This document shows, piece by piece, positions 17,827 to 26,007 of a DNA stretch of 40,076 nt. Source of the stretch: Geminicoccaceae bacterium (GTDB lineage Bacteria; Pseudomonadota; Alphaproteobacteria; Geminicoccales; Geminicoccaceae); NCBI GenBank assembly GCA_028279345.1, contig JANQNY010000010.1, forward strand, positions 1 to 40,076. The letters run 5' to 3'. The notes under the pieces are model-generated. The model worked only from the letters and a program-made list of their open reading frames with translations. It was not told where the DNA came from and made no database searches. Position 1 is the first letter of the stretch. The number at the start of each line of letters is the position of its first letter. The position numbers and the translations under genes are program-made.

Positions 17827-18747
17827 GTGGAACCAATCGTTCTTGCATTCGATGATATCGATCTAATGTGCGAGAGCGTGCGCGGCTGGGACCTGAATTT
17901 CCAGCCGCTCGCAGCGACGGGCAGTGAGCGGGCCGGCCAGGTCATCCAGTACACCACGCCCACCGTGCTCCTTACGCGGGCCGATCTCACGCCTCCGCTG
18001 CAACAGGAGGGCGCGGCACCAGTGGGCTGCGTCACGTTCGTCGTGCAGTCGGGACACATGCGGGGCCTTTGGTGGCGCGCGCAAGACGTTGATGCAGAAA
18101 GCGTGCTCGTGTTCCCCATTGGCGGCGAGCTGAGCTGTACGTCCGGGTCCGGTTTCTCGGTGTTTACGCTCTCCGTTGGCGAGGCACTGCTGCGGCAGAT
18201 GCTGGCCGACCTGGAATTGGACCTGCCGAAGGCGTGCGACTGGGCCGAGACCTTTCGCGCACCGGAAACAGTGCTCGATCGCGTGCGCCGCAGCCTCCAC
18301 CGGGTCTCCGAAGACGACATCGATGCCGCCGATGACGCGGTGCGGCACAGCCTGCGGTCGCTGCTCACGCACTGGCTGGCGGCCACCGCAACGCGTTCCC
18401 CGTCTCGGCCGAACCTGTGGGCGCGACAACGTGCGCTGCGCGCAAGCCTCGAGCTGCTGGAAGCCGCCGATCTTGGGTCAGTGCGAACAGACGATCTCAG
18501 GGCGCACGCCGGGGTAAGCGAGAGAACCCTCGAATACGCCTTTCGCGAGCGCTTTGGGCTGACGCCGGCGGCGTTCGTCAAGGCGCGTCGGCTCGCCCGG
18601 GTTCGCACCGCGCTTCAGAAGGCCGATCCCAACCATGCGCGCATTGGCGACCTGATGGCCGAGCAGGCCTTCTACCATGTCGGGCAGTTTGCGAAGGACT
18701 ACCGCCGCCTCTTCAGCGAACTGCCCTCCGCCACACTGGCCCGATGA
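17827..18747 (+). CDS. AraC-family transcriptional regulator
   Basis: 306 residues. The C-terminal third is an AraC/XylS DNA-binding domain with two HTH units: RTDDLRAHAGVSERTLEYAF then RERFGLTPAAFVKARRLARV, and IGDLMAEQAFYHVGQFAKDY then RRLFSELPS. The N-terminal 200 residues are a sensor-like region similar to those of other AraC proteins with a DFQPL-type cupin-like start. The start is GTG at 17827; no other start lies upstream in frame and the GAGG is rather distant. It is divergent from the DUF3179/sulfatase operon and is the likely local regulator. Confidence 0.9.
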   Translation: MEPIVLAFDDIDLMCESVRGWDLNFQPLAATGSERAGQVIQYTTPTVLLTRADLTPPLQQEGAAPVGCVTFVVQSGHMRGLWWRAQDVDAESVLVFPIGGELSCTSGSGFSVFTLSVGEALLRQMLADLELDLPKACDWAETFRAPETVLDRVRRSLHRVSEDDIDAADDAVRHSLRSLLTHWLAATATRSPSRPNLWARQRALRASLELLEAADLGSVRTDDLRAHAGVSERTLEYAFRERFGLTPAAFVKARRLARVRTALQKADPNHARIGDLMAEQAFYHVGQFAKDYRRLFSELPSATLAR

Positions 18748-18918
18748 CCCTGTCTTCGCGGCACCGGTCGCCGAGCGGACGTCCACATTCAGGGTGTAGT
18801 CGATCGCGCGGACTCAAGGCCCTGACGCTGCCTTCAGGCTGATCTCGCCGATACTTGTGCTCGTCGATGCCGCCGTGGTCGTCGCAGGTGGGACGTATGC
18901 GTGAGGCGAGCGGTCGGT

Positions 18919-19231
18919 TCATCCCGATTGACCGGCCGCGTCCAAGATCGTGATCCAGTCCTGTCGCCCACCGAGCATGCGTAGGACTACGACGTCGTGT
19001 TCCGTGATCGTGTATACTGTCACCTGGTTGTCGTGCATGTGGGCTCGCACCGGCGGTGTGAACTCGGGTCGCGCCCGAGCATGGGCATTGCGGCAATTGT
19101 CTCGAAGACGGCATTCAATTGATCGAGATGGTGGTCCGCCTGTTCGATGGACCAGCGTTCTGCCGAGAAGCGCCACGTCTCGTCCAGATCGTCGAGCGCG
19201 GCCGGGGTCAGTCGTTAGCCGGCGGCTTCAC
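18919..19231 (-). pseudogene. parE: ParE toxin pseudogene, two frameshifts
   Basis: The stretch after parD encodes a ParE-like protein only if two frameshifts are repaired. A GTG overlapping the parD stop (GTGA) begins MKPPAND and hits TGA at 19208. The next frame gives RLTPAALDDLDETWRFSAER, WSIEQADHHLDQLNAVFET and IAAMPMLGR. The third frame gives RPEFTPPVRAHMHDNQVT, VYTITEHDVVVLRMLGG and RQDWITIL. Adding one base at about 19212 and one at about 19063-19080 restores 104 residues, a normal ParE length with the typical C-terminal RxLxGRQDW pattern. The second shift lies in a CTCGGG/CCCGAG hairpin, so a sequencing error is possible. As read, no functional toxin is made. Confidence 0.8.
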
Positions 19232-19473
19232 CGGACGACATGCCGCTCCCGGATGCGGAGCTTGAACGAAGTGGCGTCGAAGGGCTCCGCCGCGCCGCTT
19301 TCGACCCCGGCGTTGATGGCACGTTGCAGCAACACGACCGCCTGTTTTCTCTCCTGATACCTGCGGATCAACTCGCGGATGTAGTCGCTTGTGTTGCCAT
19401 ACTGGCCGGAACTCACTTGGCACTCGACCCAGGTCTTCATCGGCTCGAGTAGGGATACGTTCGTCGTGCCCAT
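19228..19473 (-). CDS. parD: ParD-family antitoxin
   Basis: 81 residues. It has the ParD ribbon-helix-helix pattern (NVSLLEPMKTWVECQVSSG, then QYGNTSDYIRELIRRYQERK) followed by a toxin-binding tail (INAGVESGAAEPFDATSFK). The ATG at 19473 has AAGGAG six bases upstream; a second ATG 18 bases earlier could also serve. ParD normally dimerises, neutralises ParE and represses its own promoter. The adjacent toxin gene is broken, so this is apparently an orphan antitoxin that could still bind DNA or neutralise ParE toxins from elsewhere. Confidence 0.88.
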   Translation of the reverse strand: MGTTNVSLLEPMKTWVECQVSSGQYGNTSDYIRELIRRYQERKQAVVLLQRAINAGVESGAAEPFDATSFKLRIRERHVVR

Positions 19474-20094
19474 CGGCTGCTCCTTCTCCATCCGGAAATC
19501 GTCGACTGGCATAAATCGCCAAGACGGATGGCATCCGTTGCCATTGGCCTGCGCGGGTCGCAGGCACGATGCCTTGGTCACCATTCGACGACGTGGGTCT
19601 TCCGGCATTGTGTTGCGACGGCTTAGGAACCAGCTTCGCCCGAGGCTCACGACAGCCAGCTCGACTGCGAGAGGCCGAGCACCGGCGAGCTCCGGATCGT
19701 TTTTCCGTGCGCACCGCATGCGCCGTCGGACCAAGCACGGTCCGCTCAGCCCTTGGACGCATGCTACTCAGTAGCATCGGCCGAAGAAGCTGCGGATGAC
19801 CGTGAAAGCCTCGATCTCGATAGCGGGCGGGTCGCCGGGCTGCCCCGCGGGCTCATGGCCCTAAGGTCCAACGGGATCCCGCCCGCGTCTCCGAGGGCCC
19901 CAGGCCCTTCGGACACGCGCTCAAACCTACGTCGTCAGCCGCTCAGATCAGATATCGGGTCAGCGTTGTCGAGCCTCAAAGGCATTGCTAGACCGCCACC
20001 GCCTGGTTGTGCGTGCCGTTCGCGCACGCCCTGGGCAGGCATCGATCAAGGAGTTCCACGTGGCGGCACGGACCATCAGCAGCGGCAACCGCCG
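19474..20094. other. Intergenic region, no convincing gene
   Basis: About 620 bases between divergent parD and rnd. Open frames here show no recognisable domain, no good ribosome site and no consistent coding pattern. I saw no tRNA or rRNA. Apart from the palindrome close to parD, and the promoters both neighbours should need, I can assign nothing. It may be a worn-out remnant of an inserted segment. Confidence 0.5.
19524..19538. promoter_or_regulatory. Palindrome upstream of parD, candidate autoregulatory operator
   Basis: ACGGATG and CATCCGT are perfect arms around a single central G, 51 bases before the parD start. An overlapping ATGGCA/TGCCAT repeat extends to 19544. Ribbon-helix-helix antitoxins such as ParD bind short palindromes in their own promoters, so this is a natural candidate. 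Promoter hexamers were not identified with confidence. Confidence 0.45.
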
Positions 20095-20721
20095 ATGAGT
20101 GAAGCCGGTACAGGCGTGCACCTGCATCGACGTGACCTTCCCGATGGCCTCGATCTGGGCAGTGTCGTCGCGGTCGATACGGAGGCGATGGGCCTCGTGC
20201 AGGGCCGTGACCGGCTCTGCCTCGTGCAGCTCTCTGCGGGTGACGGGGTTTGCCACCTGGTGCAGATCCAGCAGGGCCAAACGGCGGCGCCGCGTCTCCA
20301 GGCGCTGCTAGAGGCGCCTGGCGTGCTTAAGCTCTTTCACTATGGCCGCTTCGACATCGCTCTCGTACGGGCGGCGCTCGGGATCGACACCGGACCCGTC
20401 TACTGCACGAAGATCGCCTCCAAGCTCGTCCGCACCTACACCGATCGCCACGGCTTGCGGGACCTCTGTCGCGAGTTGCTGGGTGTCGACCTGCAGAAGG
20501 TGCAGCAGAGCTCGGACTGGGGCGCGGAGACCCTGAGCGAGGCACAGCTGCTCTATGCCGCGAGCGACGTGCTACATTTGCACGCACTAAAGGCCAAGCT
20601 CGACCAGATGCTGGAGCGCGAGGGACGGAGCCATCTGGCACGCGCCTGCTTCGATTTCCTTCCGGCGCGGGCGGCGCTCGATCTGGCGGGTTGGACCGAG
20701 GTCGACATCTTCGCCCACTGA
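20095..20721 (+). CDS. rnd: Ribonuclease D (short form)
   Basis: 208-residue DEDDy 3'-5' exonuclease that trims tRNA and other structured RNA. Catalytic acidic residues are D28 and E30 (AVDTEAMG), D87 (FHYGRFDIAL) and D158 with Y154 (YAASD). The C-terminal HRDC domains of E. coli RNase D are absent, as is usual in alphaproteobacteria. The ATG at 20095 begins the conserved part; the ribosome site is poor and frame continues upstream without family similarity. It precedes kdsD on the same strand by 134 bases. Confidence 0.9.
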   Translation: MSEAGTGVHLHRRDLPDGLDLGSVVAVDTEAMGLVQGRDRLCLVQLSAGDGVCHLVQIQQGQTAAPRLQALLEAPGVLKLFHYGRFDIALVRAALGIDTGPVYCTKIASKLVRTYTDRHGLRDLCRELLGVDLQKVQQSSDWGAETLSEAQLLYAASDVLHLHALKAKLDQMLEREGRSHLARACFDFLPARAALDLAGWTEVDIFAH

Positions 20722-20855
20722 ACCGGTCGCGTTGACCGACACACGAGGCACCTCCATAGTGCTGGCAGAGTTGGCATCGCAGTTGCATGCAATGTCGACG
20801 AACCGAGGCTAGTGGGGTCGCGTAGCGGCTGACCCTTTCGTGGACGAGGAACTGG

Positions 20856-21896
20856 ATGAGGTCCGCAATGGCTGCGCCGGCCCGGCGAGATGCGCCGGTG
20901 GCGACGGCAGCGCCAGCAATGGACGCGCAGGCGGTGCACCTGCGGGCCGGACGCCGGGTCTTGAGCCTCGAGGCCGCGGCGCTTGAGGCGTGCGCCGAGG
21001 CGCTCACGGCGGACTTCGCCGAAGCGTGCCAACGGATCCTGGCTTGCCCCGGCCGCGTGGTCGCAACCGGCATTGGCAAGAGCGGCCATGTCGCACGCAA
21101 GATTGCGGCGACGCTGGCGTCGACGGGCACGCCGGCCTTCTACGTGCACCCGTCCGAGGCGAGCCATGGCGATCTCGGCATGCTGGGTGCGGGCGATCTG
21201 GTCCTGGCGCTCTCGAACAGTGGTGAGACGCCCGAGCTCTCCGACATTGTGACGTTCACGCGCCGCTTCGGGCTCGACCTCGTGGCCTTGGTCGGCCGCG
21301 CACCGAGCACCCTGGCCGACACGGCCGATGTGGTGCTGGCCTTGCCGGAACTGGAGGAGGCCTGTCCGATCGGGCTTGCACCGACCACGTCGACGACGGC
21401 GATGATGGCGCTCGGCGACGCGCTCGCGGCGGCTGTGCTCGAGGCGCGGGGCTTCGGCCCGGACGACTTCGCGCTACGCCACCCGGGCGGCAAGCTCGGC
21501 CAGCGCCTGGTGCTCGTGCGGGATATCATGCATGGCGGAGACGAAATGCCGCTCATCGCGCCGGACCGCCCGATGAGTGCGGCGATCGTCGAGATGACCA
21601 GGAAGCGGTTCGGCTGTGTCGGTGTCGTCGGAGCGGGCCGCCTGTTGGGTATCGTCACCGACGGCGATCTGCGGCGCCAGCTCGATCGGCCAGCGTTCCT
21701 GGAGATGTCGGTCGGCACGGTCATGACGCCCGCGCCGCGGACGATCGCGCCCGACGCTCTGGCGGTTGAGGCCGTGTCGCTGATGACCGAGCGGCAACCG
21801 CCGGTCACGCAGCTCTTTGTGGTCGCGAAGGATGGCGACCTCATGCCCGAAGGGCTCGTCCACATGCACGACTGCCTCAAGGCGGGGGTCGCCTGA
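20856..21896 (+). CDS. kdsD: Arabinose-5-phosphate isomerase (KpsF/GutQ family)
   Basis: 346 residues. A SIS domain (about 45-185) carries ATGIGKSGHVARKIAATLAS, PSEASHGDLGM and LSNSGETPEL. Two CBS domains follow (about 225-280 and 290-345). It converts ribulose-5-phosphate to arabinose-5-phosphate, the first step of KDO synthesis for lipopolysaccharide. The ATG at 20856 has GAGGA six bases upstream; a second ATG 12 bases on is possible. Its stop shares one base with the lptC start, consistent with one KDO/LPS-transport operon. Confidence 0.95.
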   Translation: MRSAMAAPARRDAPVATAAPAMDAQAVHLRAGRRVLSLEAAALEACAEALTADFAEACQRILACPGRVVATGIGKSGHVARKIAATLASTGTPAFYVHPSEASHGDLGMLGAGDLVLALSNSGETPELSDIVTFTRRFGLDLVALVGRAPSTLADTADVVLALPELEEACPIGLAPTTSTTAMMALGDALAAAVLEARGFGPDDFALRHPGGKLGQRLVLVRDIMHGGDEMPLIAPDRPMSAAIVEMTRKRFGCVGVVGAGRLLGIVTDGDLRRQLDRPAFLEMSVGTVMTPAPRTIAPDALAVEAVSLMTERQPPVTQLFVVAKDGDLMPEGLVHMHDCLKAGVA

Positions 21897-22513
21897 TGCT
21901 GCGTCGAGGTGGCCGCTACAGCCTGTTCGTGCGCACGATGCGCGTCGCCCTGCCCGTGGGCGCGATCGGCTTGCTGGCGCTCGTCATGCTCTGGCCGCGG
22001 CTGAGCGCCATCGATAGCGGCCCGAACCTCGGCGTCGGTGGGGTCGATCTCGAGCAGGACGGCCGAGTGCGCCTCGATCATCCCCGCTATGTAGGCGAGG
22101 CGAGCGAGGGCGGTGCCTATGCCGTCGAGGCGGAATCGGCGCGGCTTGATCCGGTTGAGCCAAGGCGGATCGAGCTGGAGCAGATGCGCGCCGAGCTGCC
22201 GGCCGAGGGCCGGGGTCCGGTCGAGCTGCGTGCGGACGGTGCGGTGTTCGACCGCGATGAGGAACTAATTGAGCTGGACGGCGGGATCGAGCTCACCACT
22301 GCCGACGGCTATCGTCTCCGCACCGAGGCGGCGACGGTGGTGCTCGGCGCGGGCACCGTGCGCAGCTCGACGCCCGTTGACGGTGACGGGCCCGAGGGCG
22401 AGATTCGGGCCGACCGGCTGGAAGTGGACGATGGCGGCGAGGTCATTCGGTTCGTAGGCGATGTCCGGGTGCGATTGGAGCAGCGTAGCGCCAAGGCGGG
22501 AAGCGGCTCGTGA
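21896..22513 (+). CDS. lptC: LPS export protein LptC
   Basis: 205 residues. One N-terminal membrane helix (VALPVGAIGLLALVMLW) anchors a periplasmic domain built of short beta repeats, as in LptC; similarity is diffuse but position between kdsD and lptA is decisive. It links the LptB2FG transporter in the inner membrane to the LptA bridge. The start overlaps the kdsD stop as TGATG and the stop overlaps the lptA start as GTGA. Confidence 0.85.
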   Translation: MLRRGGRYSLFVRTMRVALPVGAIGLLALVMLWPRLSAIDSGPNLGVGGVDLEQDGRVRLDHPRYVGEASEGGAYAVEAESARLDPVEPRRIELEQMRAELPAEGRGPVELRADGAVFDRDEELIELDGGIELTTADGYRLRTEAATVVLGAGTVRSSTPVDGDGPEGEIRADRLEVDDGGEVIRFVGDVRVRLEQRSAKAGSGS

Positions 22514-23046
22514 CGCGCTTGATCGGGGCTGCCGTCGTCGGCGTCGTACTAGCGGCGAGCTCGGCGGGCGCGCAGGAGACGGCGCCTGCGACCGGCTTTC
22601 AGGCCAGCGATGAGCCGATCGAGATCGTCGCCGACGAGCTCGAGGTCCGGCAGAACGAGGGGCTCGCCGTGTTTCGCGGTGACGTCGATGCAGTCCAAGG
22701 GGAGCTGCGGCTCACGGCGGACGTGCTCAACGTCTATTATGGTGGTGACAGCGGAGCCGGCGGCGGCGCTGGTCTGGAAGGTGGCGACATCGAGCGGGTC
22801 GAGGCCGTCGGCAATGTCGTGGTGCGCTCGGCAACCGACGTGGCGACGGGCCAGGAGGGCACCTACGATGTCGCCGCGCAGCGGATTACGCTCACCGGCG
22901 ATGTCGTGTTGACCCGCGAGGAGAATGTCCTGCGCGGCAACCGGCTTGAAGTCGACCTCGAAAGCGGCGTGTCGACGATGCAGGCAGCCGGCGAGAGCGG
23001 CCGCGTCCGGGCACTGTTCGTCCCGCAGTCCGGCGAGGGCAGCTGA
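22510..23046 (+). CDS. lptA: LPS transport periplasmic protein LptA
   Basis: 178 residues with a signal peptide ending near SAGA|QE. The OstA-like repeat region includes PIEIVADELEVRQNEGLAVF, RGDVDAVQGELRLTADVLNV and a later LTGDVVLTREENVLRGNRLE. A Gly-rich insert lies at about 78-88. LptA forms the periplasmic bridge for LPS. GTG at 22510 overlaps the lptC stop, and the lptA stop shares a base with the lptB ATG. Confidence 0.9.
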   Translation: MTRLIGAAVVGVVLAASSAGAQETAPATGFQASDEPIEIVADELEVRQNEGLAVFRGDVDAVQGELRLTADVLNVYYGGDSGAGGGAGLEGGDIERVEAVGNVVVRSATDVATGQEGTYDVAAQRITLTGDVVLTREENVLRGNRLEVDLESGVSTMQAAGESGRVRALFVPQSGEGS

Positions 23047-23834
23047 TGGCGGATCTTTCCGGGCAAGTGTTGCCTCTCAGGACGGCTGTGGGTGAGGAGC
23101 GTGCCGTACCGCGACATGGGCTCGTTGCAACCCACGTCGGCAAGAGCTACCGCGGCCGTCAGGTGCTGCGTGACGTCAGCTTCCACGTCCGGCGCGGCGA
23201 GGCGGTCGGCCTTCTCGGACCGAATGGTGCCGGCAAGACCACGGCCTTCTACATCGTCATGGGGCTGGTGCCGCCCGATCGGGGCACGGTGGAGCTCGAC
23301 GGCCGCGACCTCACGCGTCTGCCGATGTACCGCCGCGCCCGGCTGGGCGTTGGTTATCTGCCGCAAGAGGCGTCGATCTTTCGCGGCCTCAGTGTCGAGG
23401 CGAACCTGCGGGCGGTGCTCGAAGTCGTCGAGTCTGATTCCGCCGAGCGCGAGGCACGGCTCGAGAGCCTGCTGTCGGAGTTCTCGTTGAGCCATTTGCG
23501 CCGGGCGCCGGCACCAGCGCTATCGGGCGGCGAGCGCCGGCGCGTCGAGATCGCGAGGGCGCTCGCGGCGCGGCCCGCTTTCATGCTGCTCGACGAACCG
23601 CTCGCCGGCATCGACCCGATCAACGTTGCGGAAATCCGCGAGCTCGTGGCGCATCTCAAGGATCGCGGCCTCGGCGTGCTGATCACCGATCACAATGTCC
23701 GCGACACCCTCAACATCATCGACCGCGCGTACATCCTGCACAACGGCCAGGTGCTGAAGGAGGGGCCGCCTGAGGCGATCGTCGGCGATGCCGATGTTCG
23801 TCGCGTTTACCTCGGCGAAGGTTTTCAAGTGTAA
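23046..23834 (+). CDS. lptB: LPS export ABC transporter ATP-binding protein LptB
   Basis: 262 residues. Walker A GPNGAGKTT at 58-66, YLPQEASIFRGLSV, signature LSGGERRRVEIARAL, Walker B LLDEPLAGIDP and switch ITDHNVRDTL are all LptB hallmarks. It drives LPS extraction with LptF and LptG, which are not in this window. An N-terminal extension of about 25 residues precedes the usual start (LVATHVGKSY). It ends 10 bases before rpoN, so the sigma factor is probably co-transcribed. Confidence 0.96.
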   Translation: MADLSGQVLPLRTAVGEERAVPRHGLVATHVGKSYRGRQVLRDVSFHVRRGEAVGLLGPNGAGKTTAFYIVMGLVPPDRGTVELDGRDLTRLPMYRRARLGVGYLPQEASIFRGLSVEANLRAVLEVVESDSAEREARLESLLSEFSLSHLRRAPAPALSGGERRRVEIARALAARPAFMLLDEPLAGIDPINVAEIRELVAHLKDRGLGVLITDHNVRDTLNIIDRAYILHNGQVLKEGPPEAIVGDADVRRVYLGEGFQV

Positions 23835-23844
23835 ACCATAACCC

Positions 23845-25287
23845 ATGTCCATCGCGCTCCGCCTCGATCTGAAGCAATCGCAGCAGCTGGTCATGACCCC
23901 CCAGCTGCAGCAGGCCATTAAGCTTCTGCAGATGACCAACATCGAGGTCGCGAGCTATGTCGACCAGGAGTTGGCGGAGAACCCGTTTCTCGACGGTGGC
24001 GACAGCGACGACGCGGCTGAGCCGCCGGTCGAAGTCTCGCTCGGCGAGCGAGAGGTGCCACCCCTCGAGACACAGCTGGAGAACGGCTGGCAGGAGCCAT
24101 CGGAGCCGCCGGCGAGCGACTGGCTCGTGCATGTGGGCGGCGGACAACGCGCTGCGTTCGACGACGACCTGCCGGATGTGCAGGAGCGGCTCACGGGCGA
24201 TCGCACCTTGCACGATCACCTGCTCGAGCAGCTCCATGTCTCGGTGAGCGATCCGATTGCCCGGGTTGTCGGCCTGCACCTCATCGAGGCGATCGACGAG
24301 GCGGGGTACCTCCGTGCGGGTGTCGATGAGCTGGCCGAGCGCTTGGATGTGCCGCTAGCGACCGTTGCCGAGGTCCTCGGGGTCGTGCAGGGCTTCGATC
24401 CGACCGGTGTAGGCGCGCGTGATCTCGCGGAGTGCTTGGCGTTACAGCTTCGAGAGCTGGACCGGCTCGACCCAGCGATGGCGCGTCTTCTGCAGCACCT
24501 CGACCGGTTGGCGAAGGCCGATCGCCGATCGCTGTTGCGGCTCTGCGGCGTCGATGAGGAAGACCTGAGCCTGATGGTGCAGGAGATCCGTGCGCTGGAC
24601 CCCCGGCCAGGACTGGCGTTCGCGCCCGCGCCGGAAAGCGGCGCTGTGCCCGATCTCTGGGTCGTGCCGAACCAGGGTGGCTGGCGGATCGAGCTCAACA
24701 ACGCGACCTTGCCGCGCGTGCTCGTCAACGTCGACTACTACACCCAGCTGCAAGGCCCGGGCATGGACCCGAGCATCAAGGCCTACTTCACCGACCGTTT
24801 CCAGTCAGCCAACTGGCTGGTCAAGTCGCTCGATCAGCGGGCTCGCACGATCCTCAAGGTGGCCGAGTTCATCGTCGAGCAGCAGACGGAGTTTCTGCGC
24901 CGCGGGCCGAGCGCGTTGAAGCCCTTGGTGTTGCGCCAGGTTGCCGAAGCGACCGGGCTGCACGAAAGCACGGTTAGCCGCGCTACCGCAGGCAAGCTCG
25001 TGGCGACGCCGCAGGGCGTGATGCCGTTCAAGTACTTCTTTTCGAATGCCGTGGGCGGTGGTGGTGATGACGGCGCCGAGGCGCACGCGGCCGAGGCCAT
25101 CCGTCGTCACATCAAGGCGCTGGTCGAGCGCGAGACCCAGGACACGGTCTTGTCCGACGACCAGATCGTTCGCCGTCTCAAGGACCAAGGCATGGTGCTG
25201 GCACGGCGGACGGTGGCCAAGTACCGCGAAAACCTGGGCATCTCATCGTCGGTCGAGCGTCGACGGGCCTTCGCGATGGCGACCTGA
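23845..25287 (+). CDS. rpoN: RNA polymerase sigma-54 factor
   Basis: 480 residues, full length for RpoN. The Gln-rich region I (LRLDLKQSQQLVMTPQLQQA, IKLLQMTNIEV) contacts activators. The acidic region II, the core-binding domain, the HTH (ATGLHESTVSRATAGK) and the RpoN box ARRTVAKYRE at 453-462 for -24 recognition follow in order. It serves enhancer-dependent promoters. In many relatives hpf and ptsN follow; here the next gene is a phasin on the other strand. Confidence 0.97.
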   Translation: MSIALRLDLKQSQQLVMTPQLQQAIKLLQMTNIEVASYVDQELAENPFLDGGDSDDAAEPPVEVSLGEREVPPLETQLENGWQEPSEPPASDWLVHVGGGQRAAFDDDLPDVQERLTGDRTLHDHLLEQLHVSVSDPIARVVGLHLIEAIDEAGYLRAGVDELAERLDVPLATVAEVLGVVQGFDPTGVGARDLAECLALQLRELDRLDPAMARLLQHLDRLAKADRRSLLRLCGVDEEDLSLMVQEIRALDPRPGLAFAPAPESGAVPDLWVVPNQGGWRIELNNATLPRVLVNVDYYTQLQGPGMDPSIKAYFTDRFQSANWLVKSLDQRARTILKVAEFIVEQQTEFLRRGPSALKPLVLRQVAEATGLHESTVSRATAGKLVATPQGVMPFKYFFSNAVGGGGDDGAEAHAAEAIRRHIKALVERETQDTVLSDDQIVRRLKDQGMVLARRTVAKYRENLGISSSVERRRAFAMAT

Positions 25288-25400
25288 GCGACGGCGTCGA
25301 CGTCAGCTAGTCACCCGAGATAGACGACCCCCTCTCATCTGAAGCCGCCGGACCACGCATTGGCCGGACCGGTTCACGACGTCGGTGCGAGAGATCCGTC

Positions 25401-25443
25401 AACAAAAAGCGCCGCCCGCGACCTTCCAGTCGGCGGGCGGCGC
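25401..25443 (-). terminator. Strong intrinsic terminator of the phasin gene
   Basis: A perfect 11-bp GC stem (25409-25419 with 25433-25443) can extend by three more pairs inside the loop. On the minus strand it is followed by TTTTTGTT. It starts about 33 bases after the phasin stop. It has the classic rho-independent form in that direction only. Confidence 0.85.
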
Positions 25444-25476
25444 ACGATACAAAGCGAGTGGGCGATGGCTGGCGCG

Positions 25477-25899
25477 TCAGGCGCCCTTCTTGCCCATCGC
25501 GGTCTTGATCTCGTCGAAGCTGGCGAGCGCCCGCTTGTTCAAGATTTCGAACGCTTCCTCGTTCGACTTCTGCGCCAAGTCGGACAGCTCCTTCAGGTTG
25601 GTGAGCGCCTTCTCGACGGTGACCTTGGCGACGTCGAAGCGCATCCTGGCGTTCTCGGAGGGATCCGTCTCCTTCATGAGGTCCTGGATCGTCCGCACGG
25701 CGTCCTCGAGGTTCGTCTTGGCGAGTTCGATCTCTCGCCGTAGCACCACCTGCAAGCCCTCGAGCATCGTCTTGTTCGCGGCCTGGAGCGCCTCAAGGTT
25801 CTTCTGCTGGAGCTGCATCAGCGCCTGCACGTCGACGCCCGGCATGCTGGCCATGCGCTCGAACATCTTGGTGAATTCGGTCATCGGGTCGTTGGCCAT
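25477..25899 (-). CDS. Phasin family protein (PHA granule-associated)
   Basis: 140 residues, amphipathic and helical, without signal peptide or membrane helix. Features of Phasin_2/PhaP proteins: MTEFTKMFERMASMPGVDVQ, LMQLQQKNLEALQAANKT and a C-terminal FEILNKRALASFDEIKTAM. Phasins coat polyhydroxyalkanoate granules and limit their size. The ATG at 25899 has GGGAGAAG upstream. The gene is monocistronic by appearance, with its own promoter region holding a candidate PhaR site and a strong terminator. It implies PHA storage, although no PHA synthase lies here. Confidence 0.88.
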   Translation of the reverse strand: MANDPMTEFTKMFERMASMPGVDVQALMQLQQKNLEALQAANKTMLEGLQVVLRREIELAKTNLEDAVRTIQDLMKETDPSENARMRFDVAKVTVEKALTNLKELSDLAQKSNEEAFEILNKRALASFDEIKTAMGKKGA

Positions 25900-25936
25900 G
25901 CTCTTCTCCCACGCCGTTTCGGCGTCCTATTGATCA

Positions 25937-25951
25937 TGCTGCAATGCAGCA
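25937..25951. promoter_or_regulatory. Candidate PhaR operator upstream of the phasin gene
   Basis: TGCTGCA and TGCAGCA flank a single A, containing CTGC-N3-GCAG. Alphaproteobacterial PhaR repressors are known to bind TGC-rich CTGC-N3/4-GCAG elements in phasin promoters. The site is 38-52 bases before the phasin ATG, a position suited to repression. The match is by eye. Confidence 0.55.
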
Positions 25952-26007
25952 ATACACCGGTAACCCCAGGCTGTACACCCGCGGGCTTACACGCGCGAAC
26001 GCTTGCG

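Noticed and set aside
18919..19176. An 85-codon open frame as an independent small gene
   Set aside because: Its C-terminal half is the ParE C-terminus in a shifted frame, while its N-terminal half is out-of-frame ParE; it is part of the pseudogene.
19474..20094. Several open frames, and possible tRNA or mobile-element remnants, in the parD-rnd gap
   Set aside because: No domain, no tRNA arm pattern and no inverted terminal repeats could be recognised by reading.
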